From Lineus longissimus (Eukaryota; Nemertea; Pilidiophora; Heteronemertea; Lineidae): DNA of 64,000 nt. The notes below the pieces were generated by a model that was given only the letters and a program-made list of their open reading frames with translations, searched no databases and was not told the origin of the DNA. Of this stretch, positions 36,073 through 48,897 are shown piece by piece. Each line of letters starts with the position of its first letter. Within the stretch, counting starts at the first letter, position 1. The position numbers were made by a program, and so were the translations under genes. The DNA lies in NCBI RefSeq assembly GCF_910592395.1, contig NC_088312.1, positions 8,186,001-8,250,000 on the forward strand, read 5' to 3'.

Positions 36073-37426
36073 AGATATGTGAAGCTGATAATCAATTTCA
36101 CTGCAATGCAATAGGATATACAATGAAATGTAATACCGGCATCACACAGACTGAAATTTAATAAAGAACAAACCTGAGAGTTCAATTTTCTATCAACTTT
36201 CAATATCCGTTATTCAAATTCATTGCATCATCTCGCCATTGGCATCTTAACACCACGAATTAATTATTACCTTTGAAAATAGATAAAAACGAATAAATGT
36301 AATTGGTAGAGAACATGGTTGGAAGATATATGGTTTCATCATATATGGGTTGGAAGTAGCATGAGCGTATATGATGTCTTCGTATCTTACAATCACCCTA
36401 CATGAAAGGCTCCTTGCAGTATGCATCAATCACCAATAACTTATAGAATGGATATCATTTTGGTAGATTTCATGTGAGGATCGACTACTTTCAGAATACA
36501 CCCCAGAAATTTCTTCATATAATGGGTTAAAGCAATAACTGTTTATGAGTGTGTAAGATGTCTGCATATTATCGCAATGACCTAGTATCAAATCAGCTCT
36601 GATTTAATCAAGCTCTCATGTGGCACCTTCATAAGACTTATTGCAACCACCTATTCTGCTTGCTGAACATATAGGATAACCACAAGTAGATCCTGGAAAT
36701 TTGGGAACGCCTTCTCCCAACAACCCTACCGAGGCTCGGGGTTTTCCATTTATTTTCGACTGGATGGTGTGTGTAGTTACGCATCTAACCCTGGTGAAAT
36801 GAAATCTAGTCATGCAAGATTTTAGTTTCAAGAGACTCTGTGCATTCACCTCACTATGTGTCAGTGTATAATATGATTAGCTATCAAAGGTAACGTGAAA
36901 TGCATACCACATAATAAAAGACACCGATAACAAGAAAAAGCTCTGAGCATCCAGCAAAGGACTATTTTTTACAATAAATCGGAAGATTTGTATGTAGCGA
37001 GGCATGCTAGATACAATCGTAGCAAGATTCCTCAGCGATTCCGCGGAAATTTTTCGTCTCTTGAGATTGGCTTCCTTGATCAGTCACCATGATTGATAGG
37101 CTCGCGGATGATTGTCCCAATGGATTGTAATATCTGCGAGATTTCATGCTCCCCTTGCTATCTGACCACGATTCTACGATTGTGATGACCGACCCCGTCT
37201 GTGGTCAATCCCTGTCTGAAGCGATTGCTAGATATTCCCATCACAGTTGCACTGGTGGTTTTTGCCACTGGGATGCGCTATCGCAGAGAATCATTCTTAT
37301 CAGTGGGAAGCCTTCTGTATAATTGGTTAGTTTCTGGGCTGGCGTCCTTAACGTGAGTTTGTAAAGTTCGGGTCAGGAGTTTTCTTCAAGGTTCAGATTG
37401 CCATGTTGAATACTTTGAGAATTTTT

Positions 37427-37480
37427 GTGTGGTTGCAACTTTGATGGAGGGTCTATATGCCAGCAATAGATGCAGGCTAC
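37427..37480 (+). repeat. Dispersed repeat copy 1 (GATGGAGGG...GCCAGCAATA)
   Basis: Shares GTGGTTGC, TTGATGGAGGG, CTAT and GCCAGCAATA in the same order with 56347-56392, with small indels. The interspersed family is unknown. Confidence 0.6.
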
Positions 37481-40400
37481 GCTCACAAGGCATTGTCAGT
37501 TGGATTATTAGTGTCTTCAGTGGTAATGCTTGAAGTACTTTAACACCAGAATCGTAATGCATAATGAATAACTGAATTCAATGAAAAGAAAATAGCTAAT
37601 TCAAATGTACTATAATTCTTTAAAAGCATGGGTGATCTATTTGCACTTGGCGACCATTTCATGCACATTCACATGAACTGATCTGAAATCGATGCTGATC
37701 AATGGGTGAATCAATAGCATTAAGGAGTAACTGTCATTCTTGAGTGGCTCTTAAAGGCATCATGCAGATGGGCCATGAAGGAGGGCAGGCTTAGTGACAC
37801 CATGCATAACCTATGATGACGGATGACGTTTGTACTAAATGTCTTATAACAGATAGAATGCATCGGGCTATCTGTCTGACTGGCAGCATCGTGACGATGA
37901 TGCGACGTCGTCATCAGTGTCTTCTGTTAATCAGTTGGTCACAATCTCCATCCATTCCGATCTATCTGTTCGCCTTTTATAGAGAATCGCTCGTCAGGAG
38001 ACCTATTGGGTCCATTTGGCAAATATTTCTATGACTGCATTCTCTTCTGTTGAGGAACACAGGAAAAAGATTGCTAGTTAGTCCTTTCCCACTGATGGTT
38101 TCTTTATAGACATTATCTCCGAAGATTCCGACAAATGCACTTAGGACATGTTCCCTTTAAATGCTCAACCGTGGCAAGATGTGGCCACAGTTATTGATAC
38201 TGGTCCTTGAGCATCGTGTGATGGCTAAGTGTTTCCTAACATTGGCTGTTTTAGCATGGCTCAAAAGACATGGTGATTGATGAGACTGGGTTAGAAATAC
38301 GTACTTAATTTAACTCTTTCTACCCAAGCTGAAGAGTTAGACGTCCTCCTTAATCGATTTTCAACCCACAATCATCCAATATAACAGTTGGCATCATAAG
38401 GCTGATATTTTTATCAGGTGTGGAGGCACTTTTGAAGAAGTTTTTCATGTGATCACCTTACGCAACTCTCACATATTGGGGGTTCTACTTGTAAAAGTGA
38501 AACACTTCAGGTTCTGTAATATCAAAGACAGCTTACCATGAACTGGCAAAGATGGCTACATACAGTAAAGCTGATGTAAACCTGCTGGGCTATTCCTCAT
38601 TTTGACGACCCAAAATATTTTATATCAATAGACTCACACTGAATGCTAACTGAAATTAGCACTCTTGCTTTGATGTTATCACTTTCTCAGTTGTAAAAAC
38701 ATGGCATGCTAAGTTCCCCAATAATAAACCTACAGTCATGCAAGTAAAGCAAACAACAATTACCGTGTCCAAACAAAATACGCCTCTTTTCACAGTCGCC
38801 TGCACATCATTACATGAGAGTTCCGACGTTCAAAGTAATATTTGATATATATGTAGTAGATGGGGTATTGAACAGTTTTAATGGATTTTTCCTGGTGATG
38901 AAAAGCTGAAGAACGGAATAGAATGTACAACCATTTCCCAGTTTCCCTGTTCATTGAATTGTGCACTTGACGTGTGCAATTGTCGACAATGTCAATTAAA
39001 ATCTACTGAGTTAGAATAACTACACTCTGCCGCTATGTAAAATCAATTAACCCATCCAAATAAGCGTAACCTGAGACAACTCCCTGCAGTCTAATAAGTT
39101 ATTCAATAAACTAAACGAAAATAAAAGCCACTTTGAAAATCGGTATTTTTTCTTCAACAAAACAACTGGATCTGCATCGGTTCAACTGGCTTCCAGATAG
39201 TTTTAAACAAGGTAAACCACTCACAACTACCTTAACTAAGGTAAACTAAAAGCCTTCTTGTTAAGATCCTAGGAATTTAACAAGAATCTTGTAAACAAAT
39301 TATGCACATCTGTACAAGTTGAATAAGATCTTGAATAAGAATCTTTATGGAATCTTATCTAGATTTTCGATGTGGGGTAGTACTGAGGTATCCCACACAG
39401 TTGAAAGACGTGTACATGTACTTACTTCTGTGGTTTATTACTAAAAAGCTCTATAATGAATCGTTAAAATCCCTTATCCACTGTTTTTCTGAAAAACTGG
39501 TATCCTACTTGCATCAAACAAAACTATCTTAACGGACGAGTGAAATAATCCAAAGAATTAAATAATCACTAGCTCAATAATATCCACTTTCATCAGAAAT
39601 ATGTGTCCCATCCCATAACAACAGCAATACTATCAGACCTGTCGCAGTATCATCCAAGCATGAGATACAAGTAATACGCAATACATTGCAATCCCTTTCA
39701 TTTTCCGAACACATCATTGCTGTGGATAAAAAATGAGGCGATTCCACTCATGCCCATTTCCATGTTACTACATCAAAGAACCTCATACAAATACATAGTA
39801 TACGCTACATGACCACAAATGGAATCCTAGCAAATATTAAGGATTTTTTTCGGTACGAAGATATTTTTTCGATTACACTGTCATCATAAAATATCATTAT
39901 GAAAAGGAGCAAAAAGTGAGTATGCTCTGCGGAGGTTGACATTTGAAAGGGTATCTTCAGACACTGGACACAGACTTGCGTGGGTGCTATTCTTTGGCGA
40001 TGTCAGTGTTTGTTCTTGACCGTTTGCAACAAAAGCCGAAATGGAATAGGAGATTGTGAGTAAAAAAGATGGTGTTCATTGCAAAACGATATCACTGTCG
40101 CACTACATTGTCTGGGCTTCCTAGTTCGCCATCATTCACTTCTTACTGAGGATGCTTAATTGTTGGTCATTGGATAGTGGATGACACAACTTTGCCTGAC
40201 AGCAGCCTGAGGAAATGATAATATGTGATACTCTCTATACCAGACAAAGATTTCTTTTCTTTCTCAGATTTCTTTTTTTTTGTCTACATGTACGGAAATG
40301 CAACCACAATGAAATTGAGAAAAGAGGTGACTAGATGACAAACAATTTTATGGTGACATGTCAGCGAAGTGAGACGTAACCGAAACGTTTCCAATTCAAG

Positions 40401-41195
40401 GCAGTAATAGCCCTGGGCGATGATTGTTTATTCTTATTAATCACTGTAAAGCTAACAAGAAACGAGTCATATTAAGCAACAATACACATGTATGTCATGA
40501 CAAAAGCCTCTGAGAAACCGAGGTAGAGAATATCCTAGATGATATATATAATGCCTATGCCATCATGCAGTTTTTGGTCCACCGTCATGACGGTCCGACT
40601 ATTCAAAACAGGTCAACGTGGTGTTCAACATTGATTTGACTGGGCTAAACTGAAGTATGTAAACCCTAATTGAAAAGCATAAAGAAAGCGACTAAATTTA
40701 TTTTGAAGATGCAGGCCATATTGGGAAATTGGACTGCTGTAATTTCTCGCAGAAAGCATACATAATATGCCTCAAAAACACTTCATTGACAAGAACCCCC
40801 TCAAGTAAAACGTCTTGATAGAAAAACTTTCGACTTCACTTCCTTCTGCCGCAAAGATAAATCATTGGGAACAGCTCTTGTTGCTCGCGTCACCGTTCTA
40901 TCGAAATCAGTGAGGTAAAAAAGACGATTGATGAAGAATGATTGATCTGGAGCATGTCCTTGCCATATGAACTTAATCCAGGTGTCGACCGTATTAGTGT
41001 TCTGCTTTCATATCAGAGACTCTATCATCGGATTTCGAAAACAGCGTCAAATTGAAAAGAGGGCTTAAGTCTGAGACAGTTGGTGTGTAATTAGCGCTGA
41101 TACGTAGATCGAGGTAATCCTTTGTATCAATCGTGTAGATCCCGCTGTTTCTTTCATTTGAAAAAAATGTGAAGTCTTTAAATAGGAATATCTGA

Positions 41196-42257
41196 GTGAA
41201 ATTATTTATCTTTCGGTGTGTGGTGAACATAAAGCAAGATGAAGTTAAGAATTTCTTCATCAAACACCACCACTGTTTTAAGTATCATCTCAAATCAAAT
41301 GTATTTTTCTTGAAGTGGGAACAACAAGAAATGGTAGTTAATGGTGGAGAAGCGGACGTCATGTTACAACTGCTACTGTGACTGAGTCTTCTTTGCTTAG
41401 AAGAATAGCATAATCCTTCTCGACATATCTTCCGTTACTCGCAATGCCCTTTTCAAAACAAACCATTACTATCCACTGACAGTGGACCATCTCTATCACT
41501 TCACTGTCGACACTGATTATTCGAAAAAGAATAGCGATGGACAATAGAACGATTAAACAAGACTATATGCGTGCACAACAACAGTTTTTTTGCTTATTTC
41601 CGGAGAACTGATGTCCATTGCCAGTATATGTCCACTGTATGTAATTTTGGAGGAATGAATATCCCTCTCATGGTAAGTCAGGTTGAGATAGGAAATTTTA
41701 AAATACCGAAAAACGAACCTTTGGTGATTGGAGATTGTTTTCCAGTTTTGTAGTTACTTGTTTGTCACCCTCACCTCTCAAAGTCTTCAGCTGTATAAGG
41801 CCAGTTGTTGAACTGAGTTCGACCTATATGAAAATCGTTGAGCAGTCAAAGAGTTTCTTAGAAGGCAACAACGATATCAAAGTCGTAGGAACTACGATAT
41901 CAGTTGGAAAGATAAAACTTTGAGCCAAGAAGACGCATCTCTAACACCTAAAGGGCACTCATTGCAACATAACGGTAAGGGAAACGTGCTCTTCATGAGG
42001 CTTTGCCTTTTTTATCCTGTCCTAGTTTCCCCAACGAGAAAATCATACATCTCGTCACTGATATTTCTAAGGATCTTGTATCTGTATGTCTTCATATTGA
42101 AAGCGAGAACTCATGCAACAAGATTGAAGAGCTTTCCATTGCACGATCGAAAGATAAAATCATCACAAGTTTGGACATAACTTCATTCCCTTGGTGTCCC
42201 GTGTCCATCACAGCGTCAGCGCATCCGCCCCGTAATGAACCCATGTGGTCAGTCTGA
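41196..42257 (+). pseudogene. Decayed coding-like tract
   Basis: Successive plus-strand open stretches change frame at short intervals: 41571-41753 (frame 3), 41735-41923 (frame 2), 41920-42180 (frame 1) and 42003-42257 (frame 3). Residue composition looks protein-like, for example VVELSSTYMKIVEQSKSFL and KIIHLVTDISKDLVSV. This would fit a gene or retroelement body broken by frameshifts. A minus-strand frame at 41359-41544 is equally open, so even the strand is uncertain. No family recognised. Confidence 0.3.
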
Positions 42258-42459
42258 CAATGACAAATGTGAAATCCATGGATATTTAATAACATCTAGA
42301 AAGACCGGCATTTGTGTAATCAGAATCCTGGACACCAGTGGTGAACATACTCAAGAGTCACAACCATAAAACATAGTGTATTCTAGCTGAAAAAGACTAA
42401 TAATCACGAACTGTATATTTCCTGCTTTTTCCCACTTTATCAGAACCAACATCACGTAT

Positions 42460-42572
42460 CCAGCGCGCGGCGTTACATGGTAGCAGGGCGTGCGGCGTTA
42501 CATGGTAGCAGGGCGCGCGGCATTACATGGTAGCAGAGCGCGTTGCGTTACATGGTATTCAGAGCGTAGTTA
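42460..42572. repeat. 25-bp GC-rich minisatellite, four copies
   Basis: TTACATGG recurs at 42473, 42498, 42523 and 42548. The unit is close to GCGTTACATGGTAGCAGGGCGCGCG. It is markedly GC-richer than its surroundings. Confidence 0.95.
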
Positions 42573-45500
42573 CACATGCTGAACTTCCAGCGGTATTTCT
42601 ATCAACCTTTAGCCGATAATTTGAATTGGCATGATGTCGAGTTGGTGACAAAGTCAACCTAACGTGTCAGAATACAGCAGTATCCTCTGGATAAAAAACA
42701 TATCAATCTTTGGCCTGTTAGACTGGAGTTGACATTATCTTTATATGACTGAGATGTTGGCTCCGACAACGGATAAACTTTGACAATATCTAGTATCTTA
42801 GGAGCGATATTGTTTCATGGTCGAAGTACATTTGTTTTGACGAAAAAAACACTATTACAATGTGCATTCTACTTTGGCTAACCCACGCCAACTCCGCATC
42901 AAAAAACAGGTTGACTGAAAATAACATATCATTTTGGAGTAAGATTGTTCACAGATTGTACTTTGCTGTTCGACTAACTCAACATGATATCAGCGACAAA
43001 TCACGCCAACTCAAGCTAAGATTGTGGTAGTTTCAAACTGGGATAAAACTCCTCATGAGGACACTACTTTCAGCTCCATAACCACAATAAATCTGTTGAT
43101 ATATCCTGCTGTTCCTTGCCTGTTTAGTGTGCACATTACATTCATCGTCTCTAGCTTAGTGTGCACATGACATTCATCGTCTCTAGCTGGGAAATCAGTC
43201 ACGAGAAGTTGCTATGGTGTCTAAATAAATCACGATAGGTATTTTCTGTTGATAGGTTTCTTTGGTAAATAACTAAATGTATGTAAGATTGACATTTTGC
43301 TGTTTATGAGAATGTATTCGTCAACCACGAATGAGGACCAGTTCGGGTTATCAGGAAGTGCAACCAGCCAGTTTCATTGACCAAAATAACATCCGAACGC
43401 ATTGATTTCACTCCCCAAATCCACCATCACATGACAGTAACAAAAATTGAGATAAATGGCAATGAATCATTGATGTGGCGACCATATTCCTTGGACGTCA
43501 CACCGAGGTAACAGTCAGACGCAGTAATCCATTGCACGTGCCAACCGAAATGCAAAGTGAAGGCTTGATGAGGTAGAATCAATCAAGGATGACGAGAAAT
43601 CAATCTGAAATCTACTGCGATCACATCGGATATCTATGGGCATTAGGGTAAAACTATTTATTCACCAACATATGTTGTATATAGATTTGTGAGACATCTG
43701 TAAATGCTTTTAGCTTCGACTTTTGTGCATGTTATTGCAGTTGGCTGACAGCATACCTTTTCGTTTGACATTAGTAACTCTGGTTTGCATAGCAACGTTG
43801 CAACATGCCCATTATATCTTGTCTGAAACACTTTTAAGTGTGACGCAAGAAACGGACTGTAATTTCAAACAAATACTATCGACCATCAGACATTATCAAA
43901 GGATCTACTTATATCTCAGAACCTAACATTTTGAAAGCAAATTTCCGCAAAATTCTATTGATACAACTGCAGTTCTAAAAATCTGAAATTGAACTATATC
44001 AAGCGATTATTTATTTGTCTAATGATTATATCAGTCAAACTTATAACATGTGTAAAGTAAAGCTAATTCTACCACCCACACACAATATAGTTTTTTAAAA
44101 CTATTAACGTTTCTCAGTCAAATAGCCCTCGAAGGTACTGAGGTTTCGGAAAGCGTGGGAGGGTACACCATGCGAAAGTGTTCTATTATTCGTTTAGTTT
44201 TATTTACGTTTAATTGTGTATTAAACGAAAAAAATCGGACGATATGCAACAATCCCTGAAGATAAACTATCCCTACCCACCCACGCTATATGATATAACG
44301 ATTTTATTGTCGCTAAACCGCTCTGTTAGTTTCCTGACCGCAAATGCCTTGCTAAACCTGTGACGTCTTATGTGGCAATTAGGAATATCTCTGTACTGAG
44401 ACACCTTTGTCATTTAACACTGCTCAATTCTCTGCAATTATAGAAAGAGATTACTGACCATCCCACAGTGATTAGTCTTCTTATGGAAGCCAATAAGGAT
44501 GTACCAATTAACCATTGGAACCTTATATCGTATCGACCACATTCGATTTCTGCGAAGGTAGTTTCATGATGCATGGCACCAGGACTTAATGTAATGCATG
44601 CTGAGTGCGATTTGTGAGCGAGAAAGCGGCGAATTCGACAACAGCGTCTAGCCATGGCTCCGCAATGTCACTTGATGCTCACGCAAGTTTTTTGGGCTTG
44701 TGGAGGTGGCGGTATTGTGGTCGTCGAAGTCAACCATTATAGCTACATGTGGTTTTCACAGATCAATGACTTAAGTGCTCCGAAGTCAATATGACTCTGG
44801 TGCAATAAATTTCAAGAACTTTGCTGTACTGCAACTTCGGTCATTATTACGGTAGAGCGTGAGTTTGGGATTAAATTAAGGTTCTTGTAATGGGTCTGTA
44901 CTCGGTGGTACTCTAAAGGAGGCAATTTAAGCCAAGTCCAGACATTTGCCTCGGGTCACTGGCTTCACTAAATTTTGTCTGGGAACGATTTCAACTGTCT
45001 CAGACCAGAAACTTGAAGCAAACAAAATTAAAGGATTTCAAAATTCTCAGAGATGAAATCTGGTCTCATAATTGATTGGTAGTTATTTTGTGTTCCTTGC
45101 ATGGGGGTCTTGACCTGAAAGTTGCAGATTCTATATTAGCTTTTTTCCCATGGGCATATATAAGTTGGCGACGTTACATGCCGGGTCGTGTCTGGATGGC
45201 AGCTGGGACTGATCGTTCAATGATACTGTCCAAAGCAAATCAGTAAATGAACTGAACGCATGCGACGCATTATGACACATGAGGTAAAGCCAAAGTCCTT
45301 ATAGGAATTAAAGTTAATTGAAATGTATTATAATTTCAATTTGATATCAGTTGAAGATGACGTGATTTTTTAATCCACAGGAAAACGATCTGTCATTAGA
45401 GCAATCAGTCAAAGGTATTGGTGTTAACAGTAGTTATATAGAGTTACAACAATCCCAATGAAAATATCATTTTACAATTATTTTGATGCGATTTTGTTTC

Positions 45501-48500
45501 TGAAAGCCCCATCAATGAGCTGGGGCGTTGGAGGTAAGAGTAACGGATTACTGCTATGAATATAGCTCTAAACCGCCCTTGTCAGTTCTCAACGACTCCA
45601 ATGAAGCGATTGCCTGACCAAGGCTGTTCAAGTAATGAGGCCATACTTGTATTGCACACGACCAATTACTGTCCAGTACCATCTAGCCCATTGACGACGA
45701 CATGACCGGAATTTGTGCATCCGTGGCCACCGTATCATATCAGTATAACAAGCCCTGTACAAGGAATTACACGTATTGCTAATGAAAGGCGAGAATTGAG
45801 TCACAATCACCCTAGTTTGGACATGTAGTGTGCTTATTCGGCAAATTTGATGTTTTACAACTCGTGCATCTGGTAATAGCAAGCTGATATCCAGAATTGG
45901 ATGCCTGACTGGAATAGTGCTTGTTAGCAGAGAGGAAGTAGTCGTTTCTAACTGTGGTTGCCCGTGGTATGATTCAAAGTTGGTACCAATTTCCATGCAT
46001 CAAATATGATGCAGCTTTCTGGGTGCTGTAGAAGTCACTCCAAGAATATCACTAAATTTCACTCAACGAACCAAATTTTTAAACTACACCCATATCAAGT
46101 TATTGAAACCATGCTTCTTTTTAAAATGCATCTTTATTATTTATCTTATCATTTGCTGGCAAGTAACCTAACAAGAGCAACGTACGGTGAAAATCGACTT
46201 GAATAAAATGAAATACAAATGTATTTGACGAACTTCTGTCAAGCGAAAACGATGACGAATCATTCCGCAAGCCGTATTATGGAACGAATATTATGTCCTT
46301 CACTGATCATAACACCAGCAGTTTTAGTTTTCCTATTAAGTCACGTAACAGAATAGCTTGAAACAGTTCGCATTAAAGTCTCACATGATAACGGCTAAAG
46401 GTACGTTTAGTAAACCGTTTTCTTTTTTTCAGCCAGGTAAATCAGATCAGTTACTCGCTTTGGGCTACTTCAAAACACAAAATTATCATGCCCCGAGATT
46501 ATCTTGAAAGGCCATGTCATCTCATCGATTGTTTCACAACCACCTTTCCAGTTAAATATGAATTGTTTTGGTAAAAAAAGTATTTTCAAATGCTGAGATC
46601 AATTGAATGACAACTGCAAGCTAAATCATATTTATTCCAATACGTAGCTCCTAACCAAAACATCAGATGACAATATTTTACCATTTTTACCCTTGAGCAG
46701 GAAATCTAGTTTAGTGTTTGGTGTCATGGAACTCAGATAAACGGGGTATCAATTCAGCTATGAGGCGCTATTTGATCTTGACATTCTAGCGTTGAATGAA
46801 TGAGTAAAACATTGTTATTTTGGTTTTTGCACATGTTCGGCTATTTTCAAGTCACACAGTTTTATCTTCATATCATTTTGGCTCTACCAATAAAAGGTTA
46901 GGCCTCCTAATAAATAAAGAGATGTACATAATTACAATTTTAAGGACACACACGTGGAATAAAATATGGTCCAGTTGAGTTTTCAGCCCTTAGGCAGTTA
47001 TGCGAAGGATAAGTGCAGTGTGTTTTGGAGAAAAAAACACCAATCTTTCGGAGAGCCGTAACAATTTCAAGTTTACACATAAAATGATGAATGAAAACTT
47101 TTTCTACACAAGGCAGAGAGTGAAACTGTTTCATGTGTAGACGACCCCCTCCCCCCCCCCCCCCCCCCCCAATAACTGCCGTGCGAAACTAGAATAATCG
47201 GACTGAGAAATATTGCTGTTTCATCGAATTAGAAATATGACTAAAAAGTACTTATTTCAAAAACAAACATTCTAAAATCGGAAATTTCAGGTTTGTTCAA
47301 TTGAACTTTATTGATTTCATTTACTGTGTATTGTTCCACGAATATTTGATTATGAGTGAATAGTTCCCAAAAATTTTTACATCATAATTGTAACAGAGGT
47401 GTTTTCCCCACTTTGCAAATTATTCCAGGCTTTTTGTTTTCAGCTATTTATTAATTTTTTTGTGGGGAGGGGGGGGGGGGCTTGAGTTAAATTTTGCACC
47501 AGCAGTTGCGAGTTATTGCTCATTTTGAATATTAAATCTGTTCTCATAGTTTAACACAATGAGCTAATGCCAAAGCCTGCAAAAATGTGGATAACCCTTA
47601 TCTGTTATCCGAGCACTTTCTGTTAATGTATAATAATCAATTAGCAGCTATTTCAAGCTATTTCATTTCAAGATATTTCATATTTCAGATATTTCATAAC
47701 AAACGCTTATAGTTTGTTTGATAAAACTTCAGAATGAAAAAATCGTCTTAAGGCATATTATATGAGCTTGCGTCTTCATAACATTTTTATTTTTTCTCTC
47801 AAAATTTCCAACTGAACAACAAGAATTTCCTGTGGGGAGCTATTCTTAAGGTTTGATCAAATGAGATACTAGGGCCTTCAGTTAATGCGTTCTGAAAGTC
47901 GTGTATCGTGTATTTCTATTGCTTTTCTAGAAATTTCCGATAGAACGAAAAAGATATCATGGCATTTGTGCAGAGTTATTCTTTAGGTGTGATCACTTAC
48001 GAAAATAGGGCATTCAGTTTATGAATACTTAAAATCGCTTTACTCTAATCAGCTCCCAAAGGCTCTGCGATTGTAACTGAAGACCAATAAATTACCTATT
48101 GCATAAAACGTGAAAGAACTGTTATATACTGTAGTATCATCAAGATTTCATCAACACAGATAATGAAATCATGGAAACATATCACCACACTTTTCACAAA
48201 TGGATCAACATGTAATCATCCTCAGATAGATCTCCAGCCTCCCAGAGGTACAACACGTCCCCAGGCACTTCTTCTAAACTCAAAACTTTTCCAGTAATTT
48301 CTGCTTGGGTGGATACGGCTCGTTCTTTGCTTGCGGTAAAAAGCAGACAAATTATTCCCAGTTCACTAAATGCTGCATAAGACGTTTCTTCTTTGTTGGC
48401 TGTAAAAAATAGTTGACTCAGTGTTCTTGCAAAACATCATATAAATGGCTTGGTTGATATGATGATTGAGTTGATTCTTGAATAAAGTTAAAACAAAAGT

Positions 48501-48698
48501 AACATTGTGTATTGTTCAGTAGAACATGTCAAAATAAATACTTTTTCCGGGGACCTTTTGACGATTGATGGCAAACTTCCCATTTGATAAACAGACATGA
48601 TTTCCTGCACGTTATCTTTTGGTATGCATTGGGTTTCCGAAATGGATTATTAAGCCGACCTTATATGACAGTATCCCCTAATTTGTTGTATTTTTCAG
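42573..48698. other. No gene seen
   Basis: Short chance frames only. The longest is 122 codons on minus at 45628-45996, with no domain or convincing exon borders. Contains the 32-bp duplication, a C20 run (47151-47170) and a G12 run (47469-47480). Confidence 0.5.
43125..43188. repeat. 32-bp tandem duplication
   Basis: TAGTGTGCACATTACATTC and the following TCGTCTCTAGCT are repeated directly at 43157, with one mismatch in the first part (TGACATTC). Confidence 0.9.
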
Positions 48699-48897
48699 TG
48701 AGGTCCATGATATGCCTGGACCCATGTTACCCAAAATAGATTATTCTGTGTGTGTGCCGGAGACCAATAGCATTACTGATCCAGTGCAGAATTTGTTTAC
48801 TTGGAATGATTTTATTGCCCCTGAGAGCCATGATTGTTGGAAGCAAGCACCTCGGGCGACCTGGGCGAGGCGATGGACAGTTACATTCTTTATTTGA
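48699..48897 (+). CDS. Unsupported exon candidate
   Basis: After a good acceptor (TTGTATTTTTCAG) a frame of about 65 codons opens with EVHDMPGPMLPK, carries three Cys and several Trp, and ends in TGA. The composition is protein-like, but there is no recognised family, no identified partner exon and no poly(A) signal checked. It could be a chance frame. Confidence 0.2.

Larger units (their letters stand above)
29807..41195. other. Gene-poor stretch upstream of the CUB gene
   Basis: It should contain the gene's 5' UTR exon and promoter, which I could not place. Recognisable content is a tRNA-like SINE head (32541-32618), a 26-bp minisatellite (33553-33795), a SINE-like tail (about 35990-36072) and a dispersed motif at 37427-37480. 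Confidence 0.5.
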
